A DNA stretch of 64,000 nt from Rufibacter psychrotolerans (GTDB lineage: Bacteria; Bacteroidota; Bacteroidia; Cytophagales; Hymenobacteraceae): NCBI RefSeq assembly GCF_016924645.1, contig NZ_JAFFJV010000013.1, forward strand, positions 62,001 to 126,000, written 5' to 3'. Of the stretch, positions 32,452 to 42,151 are shown one piece after another. A model generated the notes under the pieces. The model searched no databases. It was given only the letters and a program-made list of their open reading frames with translations, and was not told where the DNA came from. The position numbers were made by a program, and so were the translations under genes. The stretch's first letter is position 1; every line of letters starts with the position of its first letter.

Positions 32452-35400
32452 TTGGAGACGCAAGACCAAGAAGAGAAGCTAGAAAAAAAGAAAAACTACC
32501 CGCAAGTTATAGCAAAAGCTCTGTTAAAAATAATCCTGGGCTTGGTTATAGTAGTGGTGGTGCTGGTGGGAGCCCTCACCCTGGCTTTGCGTTTTCCGGC
32601 CGTTCAGACCAAAGTAGCCCAGAAAGCGGCCAGCATCCTCTCCAAGACCATCAACCACCAGGTGACCGTAGGCCGGGTAGACATCAGGCCTTTTAAGAGC
32701 GTGCTGCTGCAGAACGTGCGCGTGCTGGACCGCCAGAAGAAAACCCTTTTCTACATTGGCGAAGCCGATGCCGATATCAGTTTCTTCAACCTCTTCAAGC
32801 CCGACCGGCTGCACATCGCGTCGCTTACCTTAACGGAGCCCGAGGCCAACCTGATCAAATACAAAGGCTCCGACACGCTGAACATGAGCACGTTCATCTC
32901 GTCGCTGGCCAACCTCATCACCAAAGACACCACCAAGGCCAGCAAGCCGTTTGACTTCAAGATTGACGAAATCGTGCTCAAAAACGGGCACTTCACGTAC
33001 CACAACTACAACGATCCGTTCATCCCCTACGGCCTGGATTACCAGCACCTGGACCTGGAGCGCATCAGCGGTAAGTTCTCTGATATCCAGATCAAAGGCG
33101 ATACCATCCACACGCTCATCACCAGCCTCACCACCATTGACAAAAAGTCCAGGACGTACCTCAAGGACCTGGATACGCGCATGACCTTTGCGCCCACGTT
33201 CTGGGAATGGGACAAGCTGAACCTGCGCGTGAACAACAGCCATCTGGCCAACTACGTGCGCTTTGATTATCGCGTGTTCTGGAACTTCAAGGACTTCAAT
33301 GACAGCATGAACGTAACCGCCTCGTTTGACAGCACTTACGTCACTTCAGATGATATTGCGCTGTTTGCGCCGGTGCTCAAAGACTGGAACGAAAAAGTGC
33401 TGCTCTCGGGCAAGGTGAAGGGCAAGGTGAAGAATTTCCGGGCGCAGGACGTGGACATCCGCTACGGCCAGTACACCCACATCACCGGCGATATCTCCGC
33501 CGACGGTCTGCCCAACTTCCGGAACACCTTCGCCGACTTGGTGCTGGGGCCCAGTTCTATCAATGCACGCGATATCCGCCATTTCCTGCCTAAAAAAGCC
33601 TATAACATGGCGGCCCGGGCCGGAACGGTAAAGCTGCAGGGCGAATTCACCGGTTTCTACAATGACTTTGTGGCGAACGGGGCCTTCCAGAGCGCGCTGG
33701 GGAACGTGGTATCTGACATCAATCTCAAATTTGACAAAAACAACATTGAACGCTCGGCCTACCGTGGCTACCTCAAGACGCCTGGCTTTGACGTGGGCGG
33801 CCTGCTGGGCGACCGGAGCGTGCTCAAAACCGTGGCCATGGACGGCCGCGTGCAGGGCAGCGGCTTCAGTCTGGAGACGGCGCACCTCAACGTAGACGCC
33901 ACCGTGAACGCCATCAACGTGAACAACTATAACTTCCGGAACATTGTGGTCAACGCCGACCTGAGCCGCCAGACTTTTAACGGGGACCTCAGCATCAAGG
34001 ACCCCAACCTGCGCATGGCAGCCTCCGGGCAGATCAACCTGCAGAACCAGCAACAGGTGTTTGACCTGCGGGCCGATGTGGAGCGGGCCGACCTGCGGGC
34101 CCTGGGCTTTACGGACCAGGGCATTGTGCTGGCCACCCAGGCCGACGTGGACTTCACCGGAATTCAACTGGATGAGATTGCCGGCCTCGCCGATTTCAAA
34201 AACACCAGCCTCACCTACGGGGGCAGAACCGTGGCCATTGACTCGCTCACCATTGAGTCGCACTTTCATGACGGCATCCGCGAATTGCACGTGGGCTCTG
34301 AGGTGCTGGCCCTGCGCGCCGGGGGCAACTTCCTGTACTCGCGCTTCTTCGCCGACCTGCAGACCCTGGTGCACGAATACCGCCTGAACCTGGAGAACAA
34401 CCCGGTGAAGATTGCCAACTACTACCGCCGCAAACCCGCGGCCCCGCCCGCCTCCTATGAAGTAGACCTGGACGTGCACCTGCGCCACATTGACCCGGTG
34501 CTACAGGCCTTTGTGCCCAGCGTTTCCATTTCCCGGTTCTCTACCCTGGAGGGCACTTTCCGCAACGGGCCCACCTCGGTGCTCACCCTGGTGGGGCAGA
34601 TGGACACCATCCGGTACGGCAAGTTTGAGTTTTACCAGAACAACGTGGAGGTGACGTCTTCCAAGCTCTGGAACAACCCAGACGTGCTGGCCAACGCCAT
34701 TGTCACGTCTGAGCGCCAGAATCTGGGCTGGGCCGGCGACACGGAGAGACTGTACGTAGAGGGCGTCTGGAACGAGCGCCTCATCAGTTTCTCCAGCAAC
34801 ATCGCCCAGACGGGCACTACCAACCGGGCCAACATCAGCGGCAACGTTTCCTTTGAGCAAGACCAGATTCAGGTAGTGTTCAACCGCTCCAACATCAACG
34901 TGCTGGACAAACTCTGGAGCATCTCGCCCCAGAACACCATTGTCTTTGAGAACGGAGTGGTGAGGTTTGAGAACATCACTTTGTCTAACGGTCCGCAGAG
35001 CGTGAACATTTTTGGGGCGCTTTCCAGAAATCCGCAGGATTTGCTTACCGTGAGCCTCACCGATTTCCGGCTGGAAAACCTGAACCCACTCCTGCCCGAC
35101 CCGATTGATGGCCGCCTGAACGGAGAACTGCAATTGCGCGACCTGTACAAGGAAGTGAATTTAACCTCGCGCATCACCGTAGACACCTTCCTGATTGACC
35201 AGCAGCTGATTGGCAACGTGGCCGGCACCACCAACTGGGACAACCGCCAGAAGCGCATGGACGTGGACCTGGGCATTAGCCGCGACGCCAAAAAAGTGCT
35301 GTCGCTCACGGGTTCCTATGACCCCAACGGCGGACAGCAGGAGCTTGATTTACTGGCTGTGCTGGACGATGCCCAGCTCAAGATTGTGGAGCCGGTGCTC

Positions 35401-37047
35401 AACACCATCATGTCTGACCTGGGCGGCACCATGGACGGCCGCGTGCGCATCTCGGGCCGCCTGACCGCCCCCGTTCTGAAGGGCTCCGTGATGGTCACCG
35501 ATGGCTCCTTCGTGTTCAATTACCTCAACACGCGCTACACCTTCGCTGACCGGGTGTTCTTCACCGAGAACGACATCTCGTTCCAGAATGTGCGCATCCG
35601 GGACATCTACAACAACGTGGCGGTCCTGAACGGGGGCATTTACCATGACGGCTTCCAGAACATGGTGCTGGACCTTAGGGCCCGCTTTAACCGGTTCATG
35701 GTCCTGAACACCACCCGGTCAGACAACCCGCTGTACTACGGCACGGCCTTCGCCACCGGCGAGGTCACCGCGCTGGGCTCTACCTCTAACCTGCAGGTGA
35801 ATATCACGGCCCGCAGCGAGAACAACACCAGCATTGCCATTCCGCTGGACAACACCACCGCCCTGGAGCGCCAGAACTTTGTGACGTTTGTGAACAACAA
35901 CCCGGCCGTGCGCGACACCACCGTGCAGGACACCGCCGCCGTGGTGCGGCAGGGCGTGGACCTGAGCGGCATCCGGCTCAACTTCAACCTGGACGTGAAC
36001 GAGAACGCCTACATAGAGCTGATCTTTGACGAGCGCACCGGTGACATTATCCGGGGCCGGGGCCGGGGCAACATCCGCATGGAGATTGACACCCGAGGCG
36101 AGTTCTCCATGTACGGCAACTACGAAATTGTGCAGGGTCGCTACAACTTCACCCTGCTGGGCGTGATCAACAAAGAATTCAACGTACGGCCGGGCGGCAC
36201 CGTGACCTGGAACGGCGATCCGCTGGAAGGCCTCCTGAAACTCACCGCCACGTACACCCAACGCGTGTCGCTAGCCCCTATCCTGGGCGACTTGAGCCAG
36301 GAAGAACGCCAATCGGCGGCGGCCCGCTCGCGCTACCCGGTTACCGCCGTAATGGAGCTGGACGGCCCGCTCACCACCCCGCAAATCAGGCTCAACCTGG
36401 AGTTTAATGACCCGCCCAGCCTGCTGGAAGCCCAGATAACCCGCTACCTGAACAACTTAAGAAATGATGAGCAGGAACTGAACCGCCAGGTGTTTTCGCT
36501 GCTGGCCTTCAAGCGCTTGTCGGCGCAGGATGAATTGCAGGTGGGCCTGGGCGTGGGCGACCTGGGCAGCAGCGTGGGCGAGCTCTTCTCCAACCAGCTC
36601 AGCTACTGGCTCTCGCAGATTGACTCCAACCTGGAGGTGGACATTGGGGTGAGCGGCTACGCCGACCAGGTGCTGGATGATGTGCAACTCAGGCTGAGCT
36701 ACACCTTCCTGGAAGGTCGTCTGAAAGTAACCCGCGAGGGCAGCGTGAACAACAACCGCTTCGGGAACAACCGCTCCACCGCCGCCGGCGACTGGTCGGT
36801 GGAGTACTACCTGAGCAAGAGCGGCCAGCTGCGCCTGAGGGCCACCTATGAAACCACCCCCCGCGACTTTGAGGCCAACGCCACCGCCAGCCGCCAGACG
36901 GTAAGTATCCTGCACCAGGCCAACTTTGACCGCTTTGGCGAACTGTTCCGGCGCCGCCGCCTGAGCAAACGGGCCCAGCGCGCCGCCGAGCGCGAGCGCA
37001 TGATCCGCCTGCAAGACGACACGCCCACCCCCCGCAGCAACCTTTAG
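32452..37047 (+). CDS. tamB: TamB-family (DUF490) translocation/assembly protein
   Basis: 1531 residues. An N-terminal membrane anchor (about 22-45, LLKIILGLVIVVVVLVGAL) leads into a very long repetitive beta-strand region spanning the periplasm, as in AsmA/TamB proteins thought to bridge inner and outer membranes for lipid transport or outer-membrane protein assembly. The C-terminal DUF490 domain is clear: GGTMDGRVRISGRLTAPVLKG, then YEIVQGRYNFTLLGVINKEF and TYTQRVSLAPIL, ending with a beta-barrel-proximal stretch and a basic tail. The first in-frame start is TTG at 32452, with no nearby ATG before the membrane segment. It ends at a strong hairpin. Confidence 0.92.
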   Translation: METQDQEEKLEKKKNYPQVIAKALLKIILGLVIVVVVLVGALTLALRFPAVQTKVAQKAASILSKTINHQVTVGRVDIRPFKSVLLQNVRVLDRQKKTLFYIGEADADISFFNLFKPDRLHIASLTLTEPEANLIKYKGSDTLNMSTFISSLANLITKDTTKASKPFDFKIDEIVLKNGHFTYHNYNDPFIPYGLDYQHLDLERISGKFSDIQIKGDTIHTLITSLTTIDKKSRTYLKDLDTRMTFAPTFWEWDKLNLRVNNSHLANYVRFDYRVFWNFKDFNDSMNVTASFDSTYVTSDDIALFAPVLKDWNEKVLLSGKVKGKVKNFRAQDVDIRYGQYTHITGDISADGLPNFRNTFADLVLGPSSINARDIRHFLPKKAYNMAARAGTVKLQGEFTGFYNDFVANGAFQSALGNVVSDINLKFDKNNIERSAYRGYLKTPGFDVGGLLGDRSVLKTVAMDGRVQGSGFSLETAHLNVDATVNAINVNNYNFRNIVVNADLSRQTFNGDLSIKDPNLRMAASGQINLQNQQQVFDLRADVERADLRALGFTDQGIVLATQADVDFTGIQLDEIAGLADFKNTSLTYGGRTVAIDSLTIESHFHDGIRELHVGSEVLALRAGGNFLYSRFFADLQTLVHEYRLNLENNPVKIANYYRRKPAAPPASYEVDLDVHLRHIDPVLQAFVPSVSISRFSTLEGTFRNGPTSVLTLVGQMDTIRYGKFEFYQNNVEVTSSKLWNNPDVLANAIVTSERQNLGWAGDTERLYVEGVWNERLISFSSNIAQTGTTNRANISGNVSFEQDQIQVVFNRSNINVLDKLWSISPQNTIVFENGVVRFENITLSNGPQSVNIFGALSRNPQDLLTVSLTDFRLENLNPLLPDPIDGRLNGELQLRDLYKEVNLTSRITVDTFLIDQQLIGNVAGTTNWDNRQKRMDVDLGISRDAKKVLSLTGSYDPNGGQQELDLLAVLDDAQLKIVEPVLNTIMSDLGGTMDGRVRISGRLTAPVLKGSVMVTDGSFVFNYLNTRYTFADRVFFTENDISFQNVRIRDIYNNVAVLNGGIYHDGFQNMVLDLRARFNRFMVLNTTRSDNPLYYGTAFATGEVTALGSTSNLQVNITARSENNTSIAIPLDNTTALERQNFVTFVNNNPAVRDTTVQDTAAVVRQGVDLSGIRLNFNLDVNENAYIELIFDERTGDIIRGRGRGNIRMEIDTRGEFSMYGNYEIVQGRYNFTLLGVINKEFNVRPGGTVTWNGDPLEGLLKLTATYTQRVSLAPILGDLSQEERQSAAARSRYPVTAVMELDGPLTTPQIRLNLEFNDPPSLLEAQITRYLNNLRNDEQELNRQVFSLLAFKRLSAQDELQVGLGVGDLGSSVGELFSNQLSYWLSQIDSNLEVDIGVSGYADQVLDDVQLRLSYTFLEGRLKVTREGSVNNNRFGNNRSTAAGDWSVEYYLSKSGQLRLRATYETTPRDFEANATASRQTVSILHQANFDRFGELFRRRRLSKRAQRAAERERMIRLQDDTPTPRSNL

Positions 37048-37050
37048 GGC

Positions 37051-37100
37051 AACGCCTGTTTAGGGGCTGTTTCTGCCAAAACAGGCCCTAAACAGGCGTT
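37051..37100 (+). terminator. Hairpin directly after tamB
   Basis: AACGCCTGTTTAGGGGCTGT and two further Ts (37051-37072) pair with 37079-37100 with a single mismatch; loop of six. It begins 3 nt after the stop codon. It is a long copy of the recurring GGGCTGTTT palindrome with TAAACAGGCG extension. Confidence 0.75.
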
Positions 37101-37237
37101 TCTTGTCGCCTTAGCCTCTGGCAATTGAAACCGCACGCAACTTCATGCAAGGAGAGCCCCAGCCGCCGTTTAGGGCCTCTTTTTCAGAAAACAGGCGAAA
37201 AACCCCTCCCGCCCCGTTCATCTTCTAAATAATTACT

Positions 37238-37245
37238 TAATTTTG
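37238..37245 (+). promoter_or_regulatory. Likely ftsX promoter (-7 box TAATTTTG)
   Basis: TAATTTTG fully matches TAnnTTTG and lies only 15 nt before the ATG at 37261. The transcript would have a leader of about 5-10 nt. The -33 region is not a good TTTG. Confidence 0.5.
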
Positions 37246-37260
37246 CCGGCACACGTACCT

Positions 37261-38160
37261 ATGGCTGCAAAACCGCTTAAACATACCCGCAAGAAGAAAC
37301 TAGGCAATTACCCGCATACCATGGTGATCTTCAGCATCACGCTGGCCTTGTTTGTGATTGGCTTGTTTGGCCTCTTGCTCATCCACGCCGGAAAGCTCTC
37401 TAACCTGGTAAAACAGAACATTGAGGTGCAGGTGTACCTGGACCGGGAACTCACGCCGCTGGAGCTGGAGAAGCTCAGGAAAACGCTGGCCCGCAAGGAG
37501 TACATTGCCTACGAGGAGAACAAGCCGCAGGTGGAGTTCCTGTCAAAGGAAGAGGGTGCCCGCGAGTTCATTGACGAAAGCGGCGAGGATTTCCTTACGT
37601 TCCTGGGCGAAAACCCCTTGCGCGACGCCTATATCCTGCGCATCAACCCGGACTTTGCCACCTCAGAACAGCTCAAGCAGATCAAGAATGATCTGCAGAA
37701 CACCACCGGCGTGTACGAGGTAGATTACGTGGAAAGCCTCATTGACTCCATCAACCACAACCTGCGGCGGGTGAGCATTGTGCTGCTGGCCTTTGCGGGC
37801 ATTCTGGTGGTGGTGGTCATCATCCTCATCAACAACACCATTAAGCTGGCCCTTTTCTCGCAGCGCTTCCTCATCAGGAGCATGCAGCTGGTGGGAGCCA
37901 CGTCGTTCTTCATCCAGCGTCCGTTCCTGAACCGGGCCACGTTCCAGGGCCTCATGAGCGGCGCCATTGCCTCTGCCCTGCTCTTTGGCCTGATGCAGTA
38001 CGCCTACCACGAAATCAGCGAGCTGTACCTGCTGCGCGACCAGGAGCAAATGCTCATCTTAATGGCCGCTTTGCTGCTCCTGGGCGGCGTGCTGGGCTTC
38101 TTCAGTTCTTACCGGGCGGTAAAGAAGTACCTGCGCTCTTCGTTAGACGATTTATACTAA
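37261..38160 (+). CDS. ftsX: Cell division protein FtsX (ABC permease-like)
   Basis: 299 residues. Works with the ATPase FtsE to activate wall hydrolases at the septum. A cytoplasmic basic N-terminus leads to TM1 (about 21-43, VIFSITLALFVIGLFGLLLI), a periplasmic loop of about 120 residues, then three TM segments: SIVLLAFAGILVVVVIILIN, the GLMSGAIASALLFGLM region, and the LILMAALLLLGGVLGFF end. ATG 37261 is chosen over an in-frame TTG at 37243 that falls in the -7 box. FtsE is not adjacent. It starts the conserved ftsX-DUF3098-uppP-truB-ribF run. Confidence 0.94.
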   Translation: MAAKPLKHTRKKKLGNYPHTMVIFSITLALFVIGLFGLLLIHAGKLSNLVKQNIEVQVYLDRELTPLELEKLRKTLARKEYIAYEENKPQVEFLSKEEGAREFIDESGEDFLTFLGENPLRDAYILRINPDFATSEQLKQIKNDLQNTTGVYEVDYVESLIDSINHNLRRVSIVLLAFAGILVVVVIILINNTIKLALFSQRFLIRSMQLVGATSFFIQRPFLNRATFQGLMSGAIASALLFGLMQYAYHEISELYLLRDQEQMLILMAALLLLGGVLGFFSSYRAVKKYLRSSLDDLY

Positions 38161-38172
38161 GCAATATCCTTT

Positions 38173-38394
38173 ATGGAAAACAAAAATCCTTCCCCCTTCG
38201 CGTTTGGCCGGAGGAACTACCAGATCATGCTGGTGGGCCTGCTGGTCATGGCCATTGGCTTTATCATCATGGCCCTGGACGCTGAACCCTACGGCTACGG
38301 CTTCCTGGGTCTCACCCTGGGTCCCATCATCCTGGTCATCGGTTTCCTGATTCAATTCTTCGCCATTCTGGCAAAACCCCGCAAAAACGTTTAA
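38173..38394 (+). CDS. DUF3098 small membrane protein
   Basis: 73 residues. FAFGRRNYQIMLVG near the start and two membrane helices (about 18-35 and 45-66) with a short DAEPYGYGFLGLTLGP link are the DUF3098 pattern. It sits between ftsX and uppP with 12 nt before it and directly abutting the uppP ATG. A role at the envelope with its neighbours is likely but unproven. Confidence 0.9.
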   Translation: MENKNPSPFAFGRRNYQIMLVGLLVMAIGFIIMALDAEPYGYGFLGLTLGPIILVIGFLIQFFAILAKPRKNV

Positions 38395-39237
38395 ATGAGT
38401 ATTTGGCAAGCTATCATCTTAGCCATTGTAGAAGGATTGACAGAGTTCTTACCGGTTTCCTCCACCGGACACATGGTGATTGCCTCCAGCCTGATGGGCA
38501 TCAGTTCCTTTGAGTTCACTAAGATGTTTACCGTTTCCATTCAATTTGGGGCTATCCTCTCGGTGGTGGTGCTGTACTGGAAGCGTTTTATCAATTCAGT
38601 TGATTTCTATAAGAAATTATTGACGGCGGTGATCCCCGCCCTGGCCATTGGCTTCCTGCTCAAAGACCTGGTCTATGCCATGCTGGAGCGCGTGGAGATT
38701 GTGGCCATCAGCCTGTTGCTAGGTGGTTTGTTCCTGATCTACGTGGACCGTTTGTTCACCGAGAAAGAGCACCCGGTAACTACGCCCAGCTACCGCAACG
38801 CCTTTATCATTGGCTTGTTCCAGTGCATCGCCATGATTCCGGGAGTTTCCCGTTCGGCGTCTTCCATCATTGGGGGGCTTACCCAGCGCATGACCCGCAA
38901 ATCGGCGGCCGAGTTTTCCTTTTTCATGGCGGTGCCCACCATGCTGGCCGCCACCACCTACAGCGTGATCAAAGACCTGCTGCACCTGGAGATCTCTGAT
39001 GTGCTCACCTTCAACCTGCCCAAGATCCAGGCGGGCTTCAACGCCATTACTGCGCAGGAATGGCAGGTGCTGGCCGTGGGCAACATGGTGGCTTTCCTGG
39101 TGGCCATGGCGGCCATCAAGTTCTTTGTAGGCTTTTTGACCAAATACGGCTTCAAACTGTTTGGCTACTACCGCCTGGTGGTAGGCCTGGTGCTGCTGTT
39201 GTTGTTAGGTTTAGGCGTAGATATCCAGTTACTGTAA
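38395..39237 (+). CDS. uppP: Undecaprenyl-diphosphatase
   Basis: 280 residues, polytopic. Converts undecaprenyl diphosphate to the monophosphate lipid carrier for peptidoglycan and surface polysaccharides. The two active-site motifs are present: [18 protein letters not shown] near 12-29 and [13 protein letters not shown] near 148-160. Its ATG immediately follows the DUF3098 stop and its TAA overlaps the truB ATG (TAATG). Its product supports both the wall genes and the polysaccharide cluster further along. Confidence 0.97.
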   Translation: MSIWQAIILAIVEGLTEFLPVSSTGHMVIASSLMGISSFEFTKMFTVSIQFGAILSVVVLYWKRFINSVDFYKKLLTAVIPALAIGFLLKDLVYAMLERVEIVAISLLLGGLFLIYVDRLFTEKEHPVTTPSYRNAFIIGLFQCIAMIPGVSRSASSIIGGLTQRMTRKSAAEFSFFMAVPTMLAATTYSVIKDLLHLEISDVLTFNLPKIQAGFNAITAQEWQVLAVGNMVAFLVAMAAIKFFVGFLTKYGFKLFGYYRLVVGLVLLLLLGLGVDIQLL

Positions 39238-39947
39238 TGCAAGAAGCTCCCTATGATTTTGAGGCCGGGGCCATCCTGTTGATGGACAAACCCCTCACCT
39301 GGACTTCTTTTGACGTGGTGAAGAAAACCAAGTTTGCCCTGCGCATCAAGAAGATCGGCCACGCCGGCACCCTTGATCCCTTGGCCACCGGTTTGCTCAT
39401 TCTGTGCACCGGTAAGTTCACCAAGCGCATTGAGGAAATTCAGGCGCAGGAGAAGGAATACACCGGCACCTTTGTGCTGGGCCATACCACGCCGTCGTTT
39501 GACCTGGAAACCGAGATAGACAGCACCGCCCCCACCGACCACCTCACCGGGGACATGCTGCGCGAAGCGGCGGATTCTTTCCTGGGCGAGATTGACCAGA
39601 CGCCGCCCATTTACTCGGCGGTAAAGGTGAACGGCGAACGCGCCTACTCCCTGGCTCGCCGGGGCGAAGCCGCCGAGATCAAATCCAAGCGCATCACCAT
39701 CAAGCAGTTTGAGATTACGTCTGTGGAGGACAACCAAGTGGGGTTTAGGGTAGTATGCTCCAAGGGAACCTACATCCGCAGCCTAGCCCGCGACTTTGGC
39801 GCCAAACTGGGGTGTGGGGCCTACCTGTCTAAACTGGTGCGCACCCGCATTGGGGAGTACCGCCTGGAAGATGCCATGACTTTAGACCAACTGCAGGAAC
39901 TCCGCGAAAAACAAGGGACGCACCATGATCGTCATCCAGGAGCTTAG
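39237..39947 (+). CDS. truB: tRNA pseudouridine(55) synthase TruB
   Basis: 236 residues. Makes pseudouridine 55 in the T loop of tRNAs. LLMDKPLTWTSFDVV opens the protein, GHAGTLDPLATGLL carries the catalytic D47, and SAVKVNGERAYSLARRG and SKGTYIRSLARDFG are standard. The open frame extends far upstream to 39060, but that part overlaps uppP in another frame; ATG 39237 gives the family N-terminus and the TAATG overlap. It is shorter than E. coli TruB, lacking most of the PUA region. It overlaps ribF by 23 nt. Confidence 0.95.
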   Translation: MQEAPYDFEAGAILLMDKPLTWTSFDVVKKTKFALRIKKIGHAGTLDPLATGLLILCTGKFTKRIEEIQAQEKEYTGTFVLGHTTPSFDLETEIDSTAPTDHLTGDMLREAADSFLGEIDQTPPIYSAVKVNGERAYSLARRGEAAEIKSKRITIKQFEITSVEDNQVGFRVVCSKGTYIRSLARDFGAKLGCGAYLSKLVRTRIGEYRLEDAMTLDQLQELREKQGTHHDRHPGA

Positions 39948-40851
39948 CCAATTCCCGGCGCTGTCGCATGCCGTGGTCACCTCGGGCACGTTTGACGGCG
40001 TTCACGTGGGGCACCAGAAAATCCTATCCAAACTGACGGAGGCCGCCCGCCAGAACAACGGGCAGAGCGTGGTGATTACCTATTGGCCGCACCCGCGCAC
40101 CGTCCTTAACCCCAACGACGACTCCCTGCGGCTGCTGTCCACCATTGAAGAGCGCATTGAGGCCCTTCGGCAGTACGGGGTAGATTACCTGCTGCTGCTG
40201 CCGTTCACCAAAGAATTTGCCCAGCTTTCGTCAGAGGAGTACATCCAGAAGATCCTGATCAACACCATCCGGACAAAAAAGCTGGTGATTGGCTACGACC
40301 ACCGGTTCGGGAAGAACCGCGAGGGCGGCTTTGACTACCTGCAGGCCAACGCCCAGCGCTACGGCTTTGAGGTGGAAGAAATACCGCGCCAGGATGTGGA
40401 CGCCGTGGGCGTAAGCTCCAGCAAGATCAGGACCGCGCTGGAGCGCGGCGACGTGGACACTGCCGCCCGTTACCTGGGCCGGCCGTATTCCCTTACCGGC
40501 ACCGTGGTGCAGGGCAAGCAACTGGGCCGCACCCTGGGCTACCCCACTGCCAATCTGGAGCCCCGGGAAAAACTCAAGCTGGTGCCCGCCCAGGGCATCT
40601 ATGCCGTGCGGGTGCAAACCCCGGCGGGCCCCTACAAGGGCATGCTGAGCATCGGCACCAACCCCACTGTGCAGGGCGACCGCCAAACCATTGAGGTGAA
40701 CCTGTTTGACTTTGACGCCGACCTGTACGGCCAGGAGATCACCCTCCTTTTCATTGCGTACCTGCGCCCCGAGGAGAAATTCTCCGGGCTGGAGGAACTC
40801 ACCCAACAACTGCACCAAGACAAGCTGGCAGCCTTACAAGTGTTAGGATAA
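39925..40851 (+). CDS. ribF: Bifunctional riboflavin kinase/FAD synthetase
   Basis: 308 residues. Makes FMN and then FAD from riboflavin. The N-terminal nucleotidyltransferase has SGTFDGVHVGHQKIL (near 19-33), VIGYDHRFGKNREG and SSSKIRTALERGDV. The C-terminal kinase domain starts near 190 with TGTVVQGKQLGRTLGYPTANL and continues IYAVRV and SIGTNPTV. Normal length; the start ATG lies inside the end of truB. It is the last gene of the conserved run. Confidence 0.97.
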   Translation: MIVIQELSQFPALSHAVVTSGTFDGVHVGHQKILSKLTEAARQNNGQSVVITYWPHPRTVLNPNDDSLRLLSTIEERIEALRQYGVDYLLLLPFTKEFAQLSSEEYIQKILINTIRTKKLVIGYDHRFGKNREGGFDYLQANAQRYGFEVEEIPRQDVDAVGVSSSKIRTALERGDVDTAARYLGRPYSLTGTVVQGKQLGRTLGYPTANLEPREKLKLVPAQGIYAVRVQTPAGPYKGMLSIGTNPTVQGDRQTIEVNLFDFDADLYGQEITLLFIAYLRPEEKFSGLEELTQQLHQDKLAALQVLG

Positions 40852-40946
40852 ACCAGAGAAAACCGTAACTTCACCCTGGGCTTTCACGATAGAGACAGAG
40901 GGAAGCAAGCCCGGTTCTGGTTTGTTCACGTACACAAGACTGCAGC

Positions 40947-41351
40947 ATGTTCAGAAGCATTCTCTCTGTTTTAGGCGGAGCCGCCGTAGGCGTATTCACC
41001 ATTAGCCTGGTACAATACCTCAGCCACCAATTGTATCCGGTACCCGCCAACCTGGACCCGGAAGACCTGGAGGCCGCCTCCGCTGCCCTGGCCAACGCCC
41101 CAACCCCTGCCTTGCTGTTAGTACTGCTGGCCTACGCACTGGGCTCCTTCTTCGGGGGCATGGTGGCCGCCCGGTACGCCGTTCACAGACCCGTTCTGCA
41201 CGCCTTGTTAGTGGGCATTTTGCTGCTGGCGGCCGGTATTGCCAACCTGGTAGCCTTGCCGCACCCGGTCTGGTTTACGGTAGCGGCAGTGCTCCTTTTT
41301 CTGCCCATGGCGTACTTCGGCGGAACAATGTCGGCCAAGCGTATGCCCTAG
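40947..41351 (+). CDS. Small integral membrane protein, unknown function
   Basis: 134 residues with four predicted membrane helices (about 5-25, 57-78, 83-101 and 107-127) and a short acidic periplasmic or cytoplasmic loop, LDPEDLEAASAALANAP. The GGMVAARYAVHRPVLHALLVG segment and glycine-rich helices are typical of small unnamed membrane proteins of Bacteroidota. It carries no catalytic motif. It stands alone, 95 nt after ribF and closed by its own hairpin. Confidence 0.75.
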   Translation: MFRSILSVLGGAAVGVFTISLVQYLSHQLYPVPANLDPEDLEAASAALANAPTPALLLVLLAYALGSFFGGMVAARYAVHRPVLHALLVGILLLAAGIANLVALPHPVWFTVAAVLLFLPMAYFGGTMSAKRMP

Positions 41352-41398
41352 GGCTGTTTCAGGGCTGTTTTGCGGAAAACAGACCTGAAACAGTCCCT
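41350..41398 (+). terminator. Hairpin overlapping the stop of the membrane-protein gene
   Basis: AGGGCTGTTTCAGGGCTGTT and two more Ts pair with the 3' arm ending CAGTCCCT with two mismatches, loop GCGG. Another copy of the recurring palindrome; it begins within the TAG stop codon. Confidence 0.6.
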
Positions 41399-41458
41399 GC
41401 CTCTCCCCTCCCAGATTCACGATTCTAATGTATACTCCACCTTCATCAGTAGATTCTT

Positions 41459-42151
41459 ATGATAAATAAAGTGGTACAAGATGCCGCCGCCGCCTGCCAG
41501 GATATTCCAGACGGGGCCACCTTAATGCTGGGCGGCTTTGGGCTGTGCGGCATTCCGGAAAACTCCATCAAGGAAATCCTGCGCAAAGGCATCAAAGACC
41601 TGACCTGCATTTCCAACAACGCGGGGGTTGATGATTTCGGCATTGGCCTGATGCTGCAGAAGCGCCAGGTAAAAAAGATGATCTCCAGCTACGTGGGCGA
41701 GAACGCCGAGTTTGAGCGGCAGCTGCTCTCGGGAGAATTGGAAGTGGAACTGATTCCGCAGGGCACCCTGGCCGAGCGCATCCGGGCCGGCGGCGCGGGC
41801 ATTCCGGCTTTTTTCACCCCGGCGGGCTACGGCACCGAGGTGGGCGAAGGCAAGGAAAGCCGCGAGTTCAACGGCAAGATGTACCTGATGGAGACCTGGC
41901 TCAAAGCCGATTTCGCACTGGTGAAAGCCTGGAAGGGCGACACCGCCGGCAACCTCATCTACAAAGGCACGGCCCGCAACTTCAACCCCATGATGGCCAC
42001 CGCCGGCACCATCACCATTGCCGAGGTGGAGGAACTGGTTCCCGTAGGCGAACTGGACCCCAACCTAATCCACACCCCCGGCATCTACGTGCAGCGCATT
42101 TACCAGGGCAAAGACTACGAGAAACGGATTGAGCAGCGAACTACTCGGTAA
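41459..42151 (+). CDS. scoA: 3-oxoacid CoA-transferase subunit A
   Basis: 230 residues. Alpha subunit of succinyl-CoA:3-ketoacid CoA-transferase, used in ketone body and branched-chain catabolism. [19 protein letters not shown] is the CoA-binding glycine-rich loop, and [31 protein letters not shown] and [22 protein letters not shown] are typical. The stop TAA forms the first bases of the left repeat of the inserted four-helix-bundle element. In most genomes scoA and scoB are adjacent, often overlapping. Confidence 0.96.
   Translation: MINKVVQDAAAACQDIPDGATLMLGGFGLCGIPENSIKEILRKGIKDLTCISNNAGVDDFGIGLMLQKRQVKKMISSYVGENAEFERQLLSGELEVELIPQGTLAERIRAGGAGIPAFFTPAGYGTEVGEGKESREFNGKMYLMETWLKADFALVKAWKGDTAGNLIYKGTARNFNPMMATAGTITIAEVEELVPVGELDPNLIHTPGIYVQRIYQGKDYEKRIEQRTTR

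Noticed and set aside
33346..34488. A 380-codon antisense frame inside tamB
   Set aside because: Rich in H, V, Q and G as expected of reverse-phase shadows; tamB is continuous and typical here.
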